NCBI RefSeq assembly: GCF_041346945.1
Contig: NZ_CP166850.1
Span: 8,664,501-8,728,500 of the forward strand
Source: Amycolatopsis sp. cg9
GTDB lineage: Bacteria; Actinomycetota; Actinomycetes; Mycobacteriales; Pseudonocardiaceae
Direction: 5' to 3'
DNA length: 64,000 nucleotides
Both the position numbers and the translations under genes were made by a program. The notes below the pieces were generated by a model. The model was given only the letters and a program-made list of their open reading frames with translations. It made no database searches and was not told the origin of the DNA. Shown piece after piece: positions 16,271 through 24,756 of the stretch. Every line of letters begins with the position of its first letter. Position 1 is the first letter of the stretch.

Positions 16271-17484
16271 TGGACGCGGCCGACGTCGCGGCCGTCTGGC
16301 GGATCGAGTCGGCGCGGATCGTGTCCGCGCTGACCCGGTTCACCGGCGACTTCGAACTCGCCGAAGACGCCGCGCAGGAAGCTGTTGCCGAAGCGCTGGT
16401 GTCGTGGCCGCTCACTCCCCCGGCCAACCCGGCCGGCTGGCTGCGGGCCACCGCCCGGCGGCGGGCCATCGACGCGATCCGCCGGCGGGCCGCGCTCCAG
16501 GAGCGCTACGCCCGGCTCGCGACCGACCCCGTGGCCGACGACGACGTCGACCCCGACCGGATCGACGACGACGTCCTGGCGCTGATGTTCATCAGCTGCC
16601 ACCCGGTGCTCTCCCCCGAGGCCCGGGTGGCGCTGACCCTGCGCGTGGTCGGCGGCCTGTCCAGCGAGGCGATCGCCCGCGCGTTCTTCGTGCCCGTGCC
16701 GACCGTGCAGGCCCGCATCACCCGGGGCAAGAAGACCATCGCGGCCGCCGGGGTGCCGTTCGAGCTGCCGCCGGCCGCCGAGCGCCGCGAACGGCTGGGC
16801 GGCGTGCTCAGCGTCCTCTACGTGATCTTCACCGAGGGGTCGACGGCGACGTCGGGTGACCGGCTCCTGCGTCCGGAAGTCGCGTACGAGGCGATCCGGC
16901 TGGCCCGCACGCTCGCCGCGCTGCTGCCCGGCGAGCCCGAGGTGCACGGCCTGCTCGCGTTGTGCGAGCTGACGGCCGCGCGGTTCCCGGCCCGGACCGC
17001 CCCGGACGGCGCGCCGATCCTGCTCGAAGACCAGGACCGGCGCGCGTGGGACCACGCGGCGGTCCACCGCGGGCTGGCCGCACTGGCCAAGGCGGCTCCC
17101 CACGGCCTCGGCCCCTATGGCCTGCAGGCCGCGATCGCCGCCACCCACGCGGCGGCGCCCTCGGTCGAAGACACCGACTGGGACCGGATCGTGCTGCTCT
17201 ACGAGGCACTCGGCCGCGTCGCGCCTTCGCCGGTGGTCGAGCTCAACCGGGCCGTCGCCGTGGCCATGGCCACGGGGCCGGAACCGGCGCTGGCGATCGT
17301 GGACGAGCTGGTCGCCACGGACCGGCTGCCGGGGTCGCACCTGGTCCCGACGGTCCGCGGCGAGCTGCTGGCGAGGCTCGGGCGGCGCCGGGAGGCACGC
17401 GCCGAGCTGGAACTGGCCGCTCGGCTGTGCGCCAACGAACGCGAACGTTCGGTACTGCTGGGCAAGGCGGCCGCGCTGGACTGA
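16270..17484 (+). CDS. ECF42-family RNA polymerase sigma factor with C-terminal extension
   Basis: A 404-residue extracytoplasmic-function sigma factor. Region 2 covers about residues 10-85 (FELAEDAAQEAVAEALVSW, then GWLRATARRRAIDAIRRR). Region 4 covers about 110-165 (LSPEARVALTLRVVGGLSSEAIARAF, PTVQARITRGKKTI). The remaining ~200 residues form the TPR-like extension that defines ECF42 proteins, including ELNRAVAVAMATGPEPAL. There is no anti-sigma gene; the family is thought to be controlled through its own extension. It is coupled to the upstream DGPF gene. Confidence 0.92.
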   Translation: MDAADVAAVWRIESARIVSALTRFTGDFELAEDAAQEAVAEALVSWPLTPPANPAGWLRATARRRAIDAIRRRAALQERYARLATDPVADDDVDPDRIDDDVLALMFISCHPVLSPEARVALTLRVVGGLSSEAIARAFFVPVPTVQARITRGKKTIAAAGVPFELPPAAERRERLGGVLSVLYVIFTEGSTATSGDRLLRPEVAYEAIRLARTLAALLPGEPEVHGLLALCELTAARFPARTAPDGAPILLEDQDRRAWDHAAVHRGLAALAKAAPHGLGPYGLQAAIAATHAAAPSVEDTDWDRIVLLYEALGRVAPSPVVELNRAVAVAMATGPEPALAIVDELVATDRLPGSHLVPTVRGELLARLGRRREARAELELAARLCANERERSVLLGKAAALD

Positions 17485-17581
17485 TCCCCTCATCCGGTTT
17501 CGGCGGCCGGCCGGGTTTCGTGAGCGGCGCTCGAGGCGCGATCCCTGGTAATACCGGGCGGAATGGACGAGTATCCCCGAG

Positions 17582-18346
17582 GTGCCCGACATCAGAGGAT
17601 TCAGCCTGTTCGCCCGGATCGGCCTGCTTTGCTACGCCTTCGTGCACCTGATCGTCGCCTGGCTGGCGGCCCAGGTGGCGCTCGGTGACAACGAGAAGGC
17701 CGACAAGGCCGGCGCGCTGCAGATCGTGGCCACGGGCGGCGGGGCCTGGCTGCTCTGGCTGATCGCCGCCGGCACCGGGTTGCTGGCGCTGTGGCAGCTC
17801 ACCGAGGCGATCGCCGGTCACCGGCACGCCGCCCCGCGACGCCGGTGGGTCCGGCGGGTGACCAGCGGGCTCGAGGTCGTCTTGTACGCCCTCGTCGCCT
17901 ACAGCGCGGGCAAGATCGCGACCGGTGGTTCCGGCAAAGCGGGGTCGATCGTGGCCGCGGCACTCGCGCAACCCTGGGGTGCCGCGGCGGTCACCACCGC
18001 CGGCGGCGCGGTGATCGCGGCCGCGGCGTTCCTCGCCTACCGCGGGATCGGGAAGAAGTTCGTCCACGACCTCGACTTCGACGGCGCGTCCCCGGCCCTG
18101 CGGCGCTCGACGATCCGGCTCGGCCAGGTCGGCTGGTGCGCGATGGCCCTCGCCTACGGCACCGTCGGCGCGATGTTCATCCTCGCCGCCGTGAACTACG
18201 ACCCGGCCAAAGCCGGCGGCCTGGACCCGGCGCTCAAGACGCTCGCGGTCCAGCCCTACGGCCAGGCGATGCTGCTGGCGCTGGCCGCGGGCATCGCGGT
18301 CTTCGGGGTGTTCGCGCTGTTCGAAAGCCGCTACCGCCGGATCTGA
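17582..18346 (+). CDS. DUF1206 integral membrane protein
   Basis: A 254-residue membrane protein with six predicted helices arranged as three similar pairs, each opening with an aromatic/Arg-Gly pattern (FARIGLLCYAFVHLIVAW, then VRRVTSGLEVVLYALVAY, then IRLGQVGWCAMALAYG). This is the DUF1206 repeat architecture common in actinobacteria; function unknown. It starts with GTG; no strong ribosome site is visible. It stands alone and converges on the alcohol dehydrogenase gene. Confidence 0.83.
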   Translation: MPDIRGFSLFARIGLLCYAFVHLIVAWLAAQVALGDNEKADKAGALQIVATGGGAWLLWLIAAGTGLLALWQLTEAIAGHRHAAPRRRWVRRVTSGLEVVLYALVAYSAGKIATGGSGKAGSIVAAALAQPWGAAAVTTAGGAVIAAAAFLAYRGIGKKFVHDLDFDGASPALRRSTIRLGQVGWCAMALAYGTVGAMFILAAVNYDPAKAGGLDPALKTLAVQPYGQAMLLALAAGIAVFGVFALFESRYRRI

Positions 18347-18364
18347 CGCGGCGGCGCTGCTCTC

Positions 18365-19402
18365 TCACGGCGTGGTGAAGTCGAGCAGCACCTTCGACGC
18401 CACGGTCCGGTCGCCGGCGGTCCCGAAGGCCGTGAGCGCCTCCGCCAGCGGGAAGCGGTGGGTCACCACCGGGTCCACCGGCAGGCCGCCGGCCAGCAGG
18501 GACAGGGCGTCGTCGAACTCGGTGTCGAAGCGGAACGCACCCTTCAGCACGATCTCGCGGGTCACCACGACGTTGCCGGGGAAGCCCGTCTCGCCCGGCG
18601 GGAGCAGGCCGAGCAGGACGACCGTGCCGCCGCGGCGGACGCGCGCGACGCACGTCGCGAGCCCGGCCGGGGCGCCGGACGCTTCGATCGCCACGTCGAC
18701 GTCCGCCGGCCACGCCGGGTCGTCCGGGCGGCCGGCCCGCACCGTCGAGGTCGCGCCGACCAGTTCGGCCACCTTCAGCGGTTCGGGGAGCAGGTCGCTC
18801 ACGACGACCTCCACCGCGCCCGCGTGCCGCAGCACCGCCACGACCAGGCAGCCGATCGGCCCGGCGCCGGTGACCAGGACCCGCTTGCCCTGGACGTCGC
18901 CGGCGCGGCGCACCGCGTGCACCGCCACCGACAGCGGCTCGGCCAGCACCGCCCGGTCGAGCGCCAGCCCGGGCGGGAGCACGCGGACCTGGGCGGCCGG
19001 GACCACCAGCCGCCGCGTGAATCCGCCCTCGACGTGCGGGAAGTGCGCCGCGCTGCCGAGGTAGCGGGACCGCGCGCAGACGTTGCGCCGGCCCTCGCGG
19101 CATTCGCGGCACTCGTCGCAGGGCGTCGCCGGGTGGATCGCCACCGGAACGCCGGTTGCGGGGCCGGGCACCCCGGCACCCAGCGCCGCGACGTGGCCGG
19201 CCACCTCGTGCCCGAGCACCATCGGCTCCCGCACGGTGAAGTCACCGACCGCGCCGCGGTGGTAGTAGTGCAGGTCGGAGCCGCAGATGCCGCCGTAGGC
19301 GACCGCGATCTCGACCTCGCCGGGGCCGGGGCCGGCCGGGTCGCGCTCCTCCACCCGCAGGTCGCCCGCTCCGTGCACGACGCACGCTCGTCCAGCAGTC
19401 AT
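18365..19402 (-). CDS. Zinc-dependent alcohol dehydrogenase, L-idonate 5-dehydrogenase-like
   Basis: A 345-residue medium-chain dehydrogenase. The catalytic zinc site is seen as GGICGSDLHYY and MVLGHEVAG; the four structural-zinc cysteines are in CDECRECREGRRNVC. The Rossmann motif is VTGAGPIGCLVV. The pattern GGICGSDLHYYHRGAVGDF is typical of L-idonate 5-dehydrogenase, which interconverts L-idonate and 5-ketogluconate. It is the third gene of a leftward operon after a 2-hydroxyacid dehydrogenase and a gluconate 5-dehydrogenase-like SDR. The true substrate may differ, because a shared promoter element links this operon with the pxp operon. Confidence 0.85.
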   Translation of the reverse strand: MTAGRACVVHGAGDLRVEERDPAGPGPGEVEIAVAYGGICGSDLHYYHRGAVGDFTVREPMVLGHEVAGHVAALGAGVPGPATGVPVAIHPATPCDECRECREGRRNVCARSRYLGSAAHFPHVEGGFTRRLVVPAAQVRVLPPGLALDRAVLAEPLSVAVHAVRRAGDVQGKRVLVTGAGPIGCLVVAVLRHAGAVEVVVSDLLPEPLKVAELVGATSTVRAGRPDDPAWPADVDVAIEASGAPAGLATCVARVRRGGTVVLLGLLPPGETGFPGNVVVTREIVLKGAFRFDTEFDDALSLLAGGLPVDPVVTHRFPLAEALTAFGTAGDRTVASKVLLDFTTP

Positions 19403-19412
19403 CGGATTCCTT

Positions 19413-20180
19413 TCACAGCACGGAAAGCATGCCGCCGTCGACGTACAGCAGCTGCCCGTTGACGAACGCGGACGCGTCGGAGGACAGGAAGATCAGCGCG
19501 CCGACGAGGTCCTCGACGCGCCCCCAGCGCCCGGCCGGGGTCCGGCCGCGCACCCAGGCGCTGAACTCCTCGTCGGCGACCAGCGCGGCCGTCAGCTCGG
19601 TCTCGAAGTAGCCGGGCGCCAGCCCGTTCACCTGGATCCCGGACGGCCCGAGGTCGGCGCACATCCCCTTGGTCAGCAGCTTCAGCCCGCCCTTGGTCGC
19701 CGCGTACGGCGCGATGCCGGGGCGAACGGTTTCGCTTTGCACCGAACAGATGTTGACGATCTTGCCGCGGCCGCGCGGCCCCATCCGGCGCGCCACCTCG
19801 CGGCCGACCAGGAACGCGCTGGTGAGGTTCGTGTCGAGCAGCCGGTACCAGTCCTCGTCGGAGAACTCGGTGAACGGCGCCCGGTGCTGGACCCCGGTGT
19901 TGTTCACCAGGATGTCCAGCGGCCCGGCCCGGTCCTCGGCGCGGGCGACGCCCGCGGCCACCGCGGCGGAGTCGGTGACGTCGAACGGCTCCGCGAACAC
20001 CGTGCCCAGGCCGGAAAGTTCCTTCTCCGCACACTCCAATGCGGACACGTCGCGGCCATTGAGGACGACCACGCAGCCGGCTTCCAGGAGCCCGCGGGCC
20101 AGCGCGAAGCCGATCCCCCGGCTGGAGCCGGTCACCAGCGCGACGCGGCCGGTGACGTCGAAGACCGGATGGCTCGTCAC
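19413..20180 (-). CDS. SDR oxidoreductase, gluconate 5-dehydrogenase-like
   Basis: A 255-residue short-chain dehydrogenase. The cofactor motif is VTGSSRGIGFALA, the structural motif NNTGV, and the catalytic Ser/Tyr/Lys are in NICSVQSE and YAATKGG. PAGRWGRVEDLVGALIFLSSDAS and the C-terminal VDGG are as in gluconate 5-dehydrogenase and related enzymes. The GTG start overlaps the stop of the upstream dehydrogenase (GTGA). With the following zinc dehydrogenase it resembles the idonate/ketogluconate interconversion pair, but specificity is inferred only. Confidence 0.86.
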   Translation of the reverse strand: MTSHPVFDVTGRVALVTGSSRGIGFALARGLLEAGCVVVLNGRDVSALECAEKELSGLGTVFAEPFDVTDSAAVAAGVARAEDRAGPLDILVNNTGVQHRAPFTEFSDEDWYRLLDTNLTSAFLVGREVARRMGPRGRGKIVNICSVQSETVRPGIAPYAATKGGLKLLTKGMCADLGPSGIQVNGLAPGYFETELTAALVADEEFSAWVRGRTPAGRWGRVEDLVGALIFLSSDASAFVNGQLLYVDGGMLSVL

Positions 20181-21133
20181 GCCGCCACCGCCTCGGGGAC
20201 CGGCGTGCGGGCCGGGCGGCCGGCCAGCACGTCCAGGACGTTGTCGACGGCCAGGTCGACCATCGCCGCCCGGGTCGCCTCGGTGGCCGACCCGACGTGC
20301 GGCACCGCGACCAGCCGGTCGGCGGCGATCAGGTCGGCGACGTCGGCGCCGCGGGGCTCGCGCTCGAAGACGTCGAGCCCGGCCGAGTGGATCACGCCGG
20401 TGCGCAGCGCGGCCAGCAGCGCGGCCTCGTCGACGACGCCGCCGCGGGAGGTGTTCACCAGGGTGGCCGTCGGTTTCATGGTCCGCAGCTCGCCCGCGCC
20501 GATGAGGTGCCGGGTGGCCGGGGTCAGCGGTACGTGCAGGGACACGACGTCGGACTCCGCCAACAGGACCGGGAGGCCGACGCCGTCCGGCGCGGCGGGG
20601 TCGTGGTGCAGCACACGCATGCCGAACCCGGCGGCGCGGCGGGCCATCGCGCGGCCGATCTGGCCGTAGCCGACCAGGCCGAGCGTCGCGCCGTGAACGT
20701 CCAGGCCGAGGTGGCCGTCCATCGCGAAGTGGGTCCACGCACCGGACAGCAGGCTGTCGCGGGCCGCGCCGAGCCGCCGGCGGGCCTGCAGGACGAGCGC
20801 GAACGCCAGGTCGGCGGTGGTCTCGGCGAGCACGCCCGGCGTGTGGGTGACGACGACGCCGCGCTCGCGGGCCGCGTCCCGGTCGACCGCGTCGTAGCCC
20901 ATGCTGGCCAGGCTCACCACGCGCAGCGCGGGGCCCGCGGCGTCGAGCAGAGCCGCGTCGACGGGGTCGTTGCCCAGGCACAGGATGCCGGCCACGCCGT
21001 GGGCGAGCCGGGCGAGGTCGCCCGGCTGCGGCCGGCCGGTGCCGGACCAGCGGACCAGCTCGGTGTGGTCGCCGAGCCGGCTCAGGCCGGTGCCGGGGAG
21101 ATCCCCCCGGGTGCTGAGCACGCGCTGCTTCAC
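20177..21133 (-). CDS. D-2-hydroxyacid dehydrogenase, 2-ketogluconate/glyoxylate reductase-like
   Basis: A 318-residue NAD(P)H-dependent reductase of 2-oxo acids. The Rossmann motif is LGLVGYGQIGRAMA; the catalytic Arg is in VNTSRGGVVDE, the Glu in LDVFEREP and the His in AVPHVGSAT. I chose the GTG with GAGGAG at proper spacing; a GTG six bases upstream is possible but the ribosome site would touch it. It is the first gene of the leftward three-dehydrogenase operon and lies directly behind the promoter carrying the shared 27-bp element. Candidate substrates are 2-ketogluconate, glyoxylate or hydroxypyruvate. Confidence 0.87.
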   Translation of the reverse strand: MKQRVLSTRGDLPGTGLSRLGDHTELVRWSGTGRPQPGDLARLAHGVAGILCLGNDPVDAALLDAAGPALRVVSLASMGYDAVDRDAARERGVVVTHTPGVLAETTADLAFALVLQARRRLGAARDSLLSGAWTHFAMDGHLGLDVHGATLGLVGYGQIGRAMARRAAGFGMRVLHHDPAAPDGVGLPVLLAESDVVSLHVPLTPATRHLIGAGELRTMKPTATLVNTSRGGVVDEAALLAALRTGVIHSAGLDVFEREPRGADVADLIAADRLVAVPHVGSATEATRAAMVDLAVDNVLDVLAGRPARTPVPEAVAA

Positions 21134-21167
21134 TTTCACTCCTCGGGCCGGAATCCGATCTCCCGAA

Positions 21168-21220
21168 AAGGTAGGCAGCGGCGCTCGGGAACCGCAAATA
21201 GCGATTCCCGGTGACGTGAT
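21168..21220 (-). promoter_or_regulatory. Shared 27-bp element and -10 of the dehydrogenase operon
   Basis: On the minus strand 21220-21194 begins ATCACGTCA and ends TATTTGC. It matches the element before pxpA in 22 of 27 positions. Twenty bases further downstream is a -10-like TACCTT (21173-21168). The position suits activation by the LysR protein encoded next door. Confidence 0.65.
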
Positions 21221-21229
21221 ACCGGCACC

Positions 21230-22126
21230 TTATCGATCCTCGAACCCGGTGATCAGTTCGTGGAAGAGGTCGTGCACGACCAGCGCGGGCTCCGACAGCG
21301 GCTGGTTCTCCGAAGTGCACAGCGACACCTGGACCCGGATCGCCGGGGCGATGCGCCGGACCACGAGGCCGCTGACGTCGAGGATCGCGCGGGCCGCCGA
21401 CCCCGGCAGCACCGTCGCGCCCAGGTCCGCCGTCACCGCGTTGACCAGCGTCAACGCCGACTCGATCTCGCCGGTCACGCGCGGGACCAGCCCGGCGTGC
21501 GCGAAGGCGGCGTCGACGACCTGGCGGATGGTGTGGATCCGGCTCGGCAGCAGCAGGTCGACCTCGGCGAGCTCCTCGACCGTGACCTCCCCGGCCGGCG
21601 TGCTGCCGCGGCCGGCGGAAATCAGCAGCAGGTCCTCGGTGCGCATCGGCTCGAACCGGACGCCGCGGATCGGGCCGGCGCCGTAGATGAACGCCATGTC
21701 CATCCGGCCGGTCATGATCGCCTCGCTGATCACGCCGCCGAAGTTTTCGTTGATGTGCAACACGATTTCGGGGTAGCGCTCCCGCACCGCGCGCAGCAGC
21801 GGGAGCGCGAGGGCGGCACCGGTGCTGTAGGGCGCGAGGCCGACCGAGACGCTGCCCGCCGGGGCGCGGCCGCCGATGTCCACCGCCGCGCGGGCCTGGT
21901 CGACCTGGCGCAGGATCAGCTGCGCGTGCCGGTAGAGCGCCCGGCCCGCTTCGGTCGGCACCACCCCGCTCTTGCTGCGGATGAGCAGCCGCTGCGCGAA
22001 CTCCGTCTCGAGCGTCGACACCTGCTGGCTCAGCGCGGGCTGCGCGATGTGCAGGATCGCCGCCGCGCGGGTGATGCTCCCCGCGTCGACGATCTTGACG
22101 AACGAGTACAGGCGCCTGGTGTCCAC
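21230..22126 (-). CDS. LysR-family regulator of the flanking catabolic operons
   Basis: A 298-residue LysR protein. The N-terminal winged helix is LYSFVKIVDAGSITRAAAILHIAQPALSQQVSTLE (in part), and a two-lobed ligand domain follows. I chose the GTG with GGGAGG upstream; the longer frame starts ten codons earlier without support. The gene lies between a leftward dehydrogenase operon and the rightward pxp operon. Because both promoters share a near-identical 27-bp element, this protein is the obvious candidate to control both. The inducer would then be a metabolite common to the two operons. Confidence 0.88.
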   Translation of the reverse strand: MDTRRLYSFVKIVDAGSITRAAAILHIAQPALSQQVSTLETEFAQRLLIRSKSGVVPTEAGRALYRHAQLILRQVDQARAAVDIGGRAPAGSVSVGLAPYSTGAALALPLLRAVRERYPEIVLHINENFGGVISEAIMTGRMDMAFIYGAGPIRGVRFEPMRTEDLLLISAGRGSTPAGEVTVEELAEVDLLLPSRIHTIRQVVDAAFAHAGLVPRVTGEIESALTLVNAVTADLGATVLPGSAARAILDVSGLVVRRIAPAIRVQVSLCTSENQPLSEPALVVHDLFHELITGFEDR

Positions 22127-22186
22127 AGTGTTCCTCCCGGTGCGAGCCGGGGCCATCGTACGGGGCCGGGGTCATAGCGAACCGCG

Positions 22187-22238
22187 ATCACGTCAGCCGG
22201 AACGGGTATTTGCCGCCCTCCTGACCTGGGATTACGGT
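22187..22238 (+). promoter_or_regulatory. Shared 27-bp element and -10 of the pxp operon
   Basis: 22187-22213 begins ATCACGTCA and ends TATTTGC, like the element in front of the opposite operon. A -10-like TACGGT lies at 22233-22238, 19 bp downstream. No good -35 is present, as usual for an activator-dependent promoter. Confidence 0.65.
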
Positions 22239-22311
22239 CACCGAAACGCGTTCCGCCCCACGGCCCGAACAGCTCCCGGCCGGTGTTCCCCCGTGTTCTA
22301 CGGAGGCTTTC

Positions 22312-23073
22312 ATGACCGCGAAAATCGATCTCGTCGCCGATCTCGGCGAAGGGTTCGGCGCCTACACCCTCGGTGACGACGAGGCGCTGCTCGACGTCGT
22401 CAGCTCCGCCAACGTCGCCTGCGGCTTCCACGCCGGCGATCCGTCCACCATGGACACGACGGTCCGCCGGTGCGTGGCCCGCGGGGTCGGGATCGGCGCG
22501 CACCCGGGCTTCCCGGACCTGGCCGGGTTCGGCCGCCGCGCGATGGACCTGACCGCGGACGAGGTGCGCACCGCCGTGCTCTACCAGGTCGGCGCGCTGC
22601 GGGCGTTCGCCGCCGCGCACGGCACCCGGGTCGCCCACGTCGCGCCGCACGGGAAGCTCGGCAACCTGGTGGCGGTCCGCCCGGACTACGCGGCCGCCGT
22701 CACCGACGCCGCAGCCGCCCTCGACCCGGACCTGATCGTGCTGGCCCAGGACGGCGAACTGGCCGACGCGGCCCGCGCACGCGGGCTGCGGGTGGCGATC
22801 GTCGGGATCGCGGACCGCGCCTACCGCGACGACGGGACGCTCGTACCCCGCGGCGAACCGGGCGCGGTGCTGCACGACCCGGCGGAGATCGCCGGGCGCG
22901 CGGTCCGGCTGGTCACCGAAGGAGTGCTGGAAACCGTCGGCGGCGGGGACCTGGCCGTCGCCTGCGACACCGTCCTGCTGCACGGCGACACGCCCGGCTC
23001 GGTCGCCGTCGCGCGCCGGGTCCGGGCCGAGCTGCGCGCCGCCGGCGTCACGATCGAAACCCTGCGGGGCTGA
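22312..23073 (+). CDS. pxpA: LamB/YcsF family protein, 5-oxoprolinase subunit A-like
   Basis: A 253-residue protein of the family that forms the ATP-dependent 5-oxoprolinase PxpABC, which opens pyroglutamate to glutamate. Family motifs are present: DLGEGFG, SANVACGFHAGDP, GAHPGFPDLAGFGRR, and a C-terminal LLHGDTPGSV. The active-site stretch that normally reads VKPHGALYN is here VAPHGKLGN (about 110-118), so the conserved Lys, Ala and Tyr are replaced. That change, and the aldolase and aminotransferase genes downstream, suggest a modified oxoproline as substrate. The ATG follows GGAGG. First gene of a seven-gene operon. Confidence 0.88.
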   Translation: MTAKIDLVADLGEGFGAYTLGDDEALLDVVSSANVACGFHAGDPSTMDTTVRRCVARGVGIGAHPGFPDLAGFGRRAMDLTADEVRTAVLYQVGALRAFAAAHGTRVAHVAPHGKLGNLVAVRPDYAAAVTDAAAALDPDLIVLAQDGELADAARARGLRVAIVGIADRAYRDDGTLVPRGEPGAVLHDPAEIAGRAVRLVTEGVLETVGGGDLAVACDTVLLHGDTPGSVAVARRVRAELRAAGVTIETLRG

Positions 23074-23074
23074 C

Positions 23075-23773
23075 GTGGACCTGCGCATCCGCGACGCGGG
23101 CGACTCCGCCGTCATGGTGACGGCGCTCCGCGGCGACGAAGAGCACCGCTGGCAGCGGGTGCACGCGCTGGCCGACGCCCTCGAAGCCGCCCGCGTCGAC
23201 GGCGTCCACGGCCTGGTCCCCACCTACGACACCCTGCTCGTCGAATTCGACTGCGTCCGCGTCGGGCACGCCGTCGTCCGGCGGGCCGTCGAACAGGCCG
23301 CGGGTGCGGCGCGAGTGCGGCGGACCGAACCCGCGCGCTTCGTCGTCCCGGTCGTCTACGGCGGCGAACACGGGCCCGACCTGCCGCTGGTCGCCGAGCA
23401 GCTCGGGCTGTCCGAGCGGGAGGTCGTCGACGCGCACAGCGGTGAAGACCTCGTCGTCCGCTGCCTCGGCGCGCCGGTCGGGGCGCCCATGACCGACGGT
23501 CCCGCGTTCGGGAAACCCGTGCCCCGCCTGGCTTCGCCGCGCACGAGCGTGCCGGCCGGCTCTGTCGCGGTCGCCGGGCGCCAGGCCGTGGTGTGCCCGC
23601 TGCCCTCCCCCGGTGGCTGGCCGCTGCTGGGCCGCACCCCGCTGCGGGTGCTGGACCTCGGGGCCGAGCGCCTCACCACGTACCGCCCCGGCGACCGGTT
23701 CCGGTTCGTCCCGATCGACGCCGCCGAGTGGTCCGCGCACGCCGGCCGGCCGCTGGAGGCCGCCGATGCCTGA
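23075..23773 (+). CDS. pxpB: 5-oxoprolinase subunit B-like (KipI family)
   Basis: A 232-residue protein of the carboxyltransferase subdomain C/D family (KipI, allophanate hydrolase subunit 1). Motifs include GLVPTYDTLLVEFD, FVVPVVYGGEHGPDL, and the glycine-rich LGAPVGAPMTDG, with the C-terminal GGWPLLGRTPLRVLD and RPGDRFRFVPID. It pairs with PxpC to bind ATP and phosphorylate the oxoproline. It starts with GTG one base after the pxpA stop and overlaps the pxpC start, so the three subunits are coupled. Confidence 0.9.
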   Translation: MDLRIRDAGDSAVMVTALRGDEEHRWQRVHALADALEAARVDGVHGLVPTYDTLLVEFDCVRVGHAVVRRAVEQAAGAARVRRTEPARFVVPVVYGGEHGPDLPLVAEQLGLSEREVVDAHSGEDLVVRCLGAPVGAPMTDGPAFGKPVPRLASPRTSVPAGSVAVAGRQAVVCPLPSPGGWPLLGRTPLRVLDLGAERLTTYRPGDRFRFVPIDAAEWSAHAGRPLEAADA

Positions 23774-24749
23774 CACCCTCACCGTGACGCGGGCGGGCCA
23801 CGCCGTCGTCCAGGACCTCGGCCGATTCGGCCGGTCGCGGTCCGGGCTGCCGGTCAACGGCGCCCTCGACCAGTACTCCGCCCGCGTGGCCAACGTGCTG
23901 GCCGGGAACGCCGAGAACGCGCCGCTGGTCGAGCTCACCGCGCTCGGCTTCGGCTGCACCCCGTCGGCCGACGTGCTCGTGGCCGTCACCGGCGCGCCCG
24001 CCGAAGTGCTCGTCGACCGTGCCCGCCGCCCGCAGTGGGAACCGGTCACCGTCCACGCCGGACAGACCATCCGGATCGACGGCATCCGCGACGGCCTGCG
24101 CGTCTACCTCGCCGTGCACGGGGCCGTCACCGCGGACTACCTGCTCGGCAGCTGCGCCCCGGACACGATCCTGGGGTTCGGCCGCCGGCTGCGCGAGGGC
24201 GACGAACTCGCCCTCCCCACCCGGCTCCCGCCGCTGGAGCACCCCGTGTTCCGGCACCCGGTGTTCCGCCTGCGCCCGCCGGTGCCGCGGTTCGGCGGGC
24301 CGTGGACCGTCGACGTCACCGACGGCCCCGACGCCGCCGAGTTCGGCGCCGGCGCCGAGCGGCTCTACACGGAGCCGTTCGCCGTCACCGCCCGCAGCAA
24401 CCACGTCGGCCTGCGGCTCAGCGGCCGGGTACCGCGCCGGGAAGCCACCGGCGAGGTCCTCTCCCGCGGCGTCCCGGTCGGCGCGGTCGAGGTGCCGGCC
24501 GGCGACGAGCTGCTGGTCCTGCACCGCGGCCACGGTGTCACCGCCGGCTACCCCGTGCTCGCCGTCGTCACCACGACCGGCCTGTGCGCGCTCGGCCAGG
24601 CCCGCCCCGGGCAGACCGTCCGGTTCCGGCGGCGCACGGTCGAAGACGCCGTCTCCGCCCGCGTCGCCCAGCACCACACCATCCGGGCACTCCACCGACG
24701 GGTGTCCACAGTGTTCGACGCCCTCCGCATCCCCGTGCCCGCCCACTGA
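23766..24749 (+). CDS. pxpC: 5-oxoprolinase subunit C-like (biotin-dependent carboxyltransferase family)
   Basis: A 327-residue protein of the KipA/carboxyltransferase A/B family, partner of PxpB. The N-terminal QDLGRFGRSRSGLPVNGALDQYS and the internal LYLAVHG-like segment VYLAVHGAVTADYLLGS are characteristic, as are SNHVGLRLSG and the C-terminal GQARPGQTVRF. The ATG overlaps the last codons of pxpB by eight bases. Length is normal and nothing is missing. It completes the PxpABC set; the substrate is judged by context, as described for subunit A. Confidence 0.9.
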   Translation: MPDTLTVTRAGHAVVQDLGRFGRSRSGLPVNGALDQYSARVANVLAGNAENAPLVELTALGFGCTPSADVLVAVTGAPAEVLVDRARRPQWEPVTVHAGQTIRIDGIRDGLRVYLAVHGAVTADYLLGSCAPDTILGFGRRLREGDELALPTRLPPLEHPVFRHPVFRLRPPVPRFGGPWTVDVTDGPDAAEFGAGAERLYTEPFAVTARSNHVGLRLSGRVPRREATGEVLSRGVPVGAVEVPAGDELLVLHRGHGVTAGYPVLAVVTTTGLCALGQARPGQTVRFRRRTVEDAVSARVAQHHTIRALHRRVSTVFDALRIPVPAH

Positions 24750-24756
24750 GGAGACC

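Noticed and set aside
18365..21133. Straight assignment of the three dehydrogenases to L-idonate/ketogluconate metabolism
   Set aside because: The enzyme types fit, but no kinase or transporter of that pathway is present, and the shared promoter element ties the operon to the pxp genes. The family names are kept only as similarity labels.
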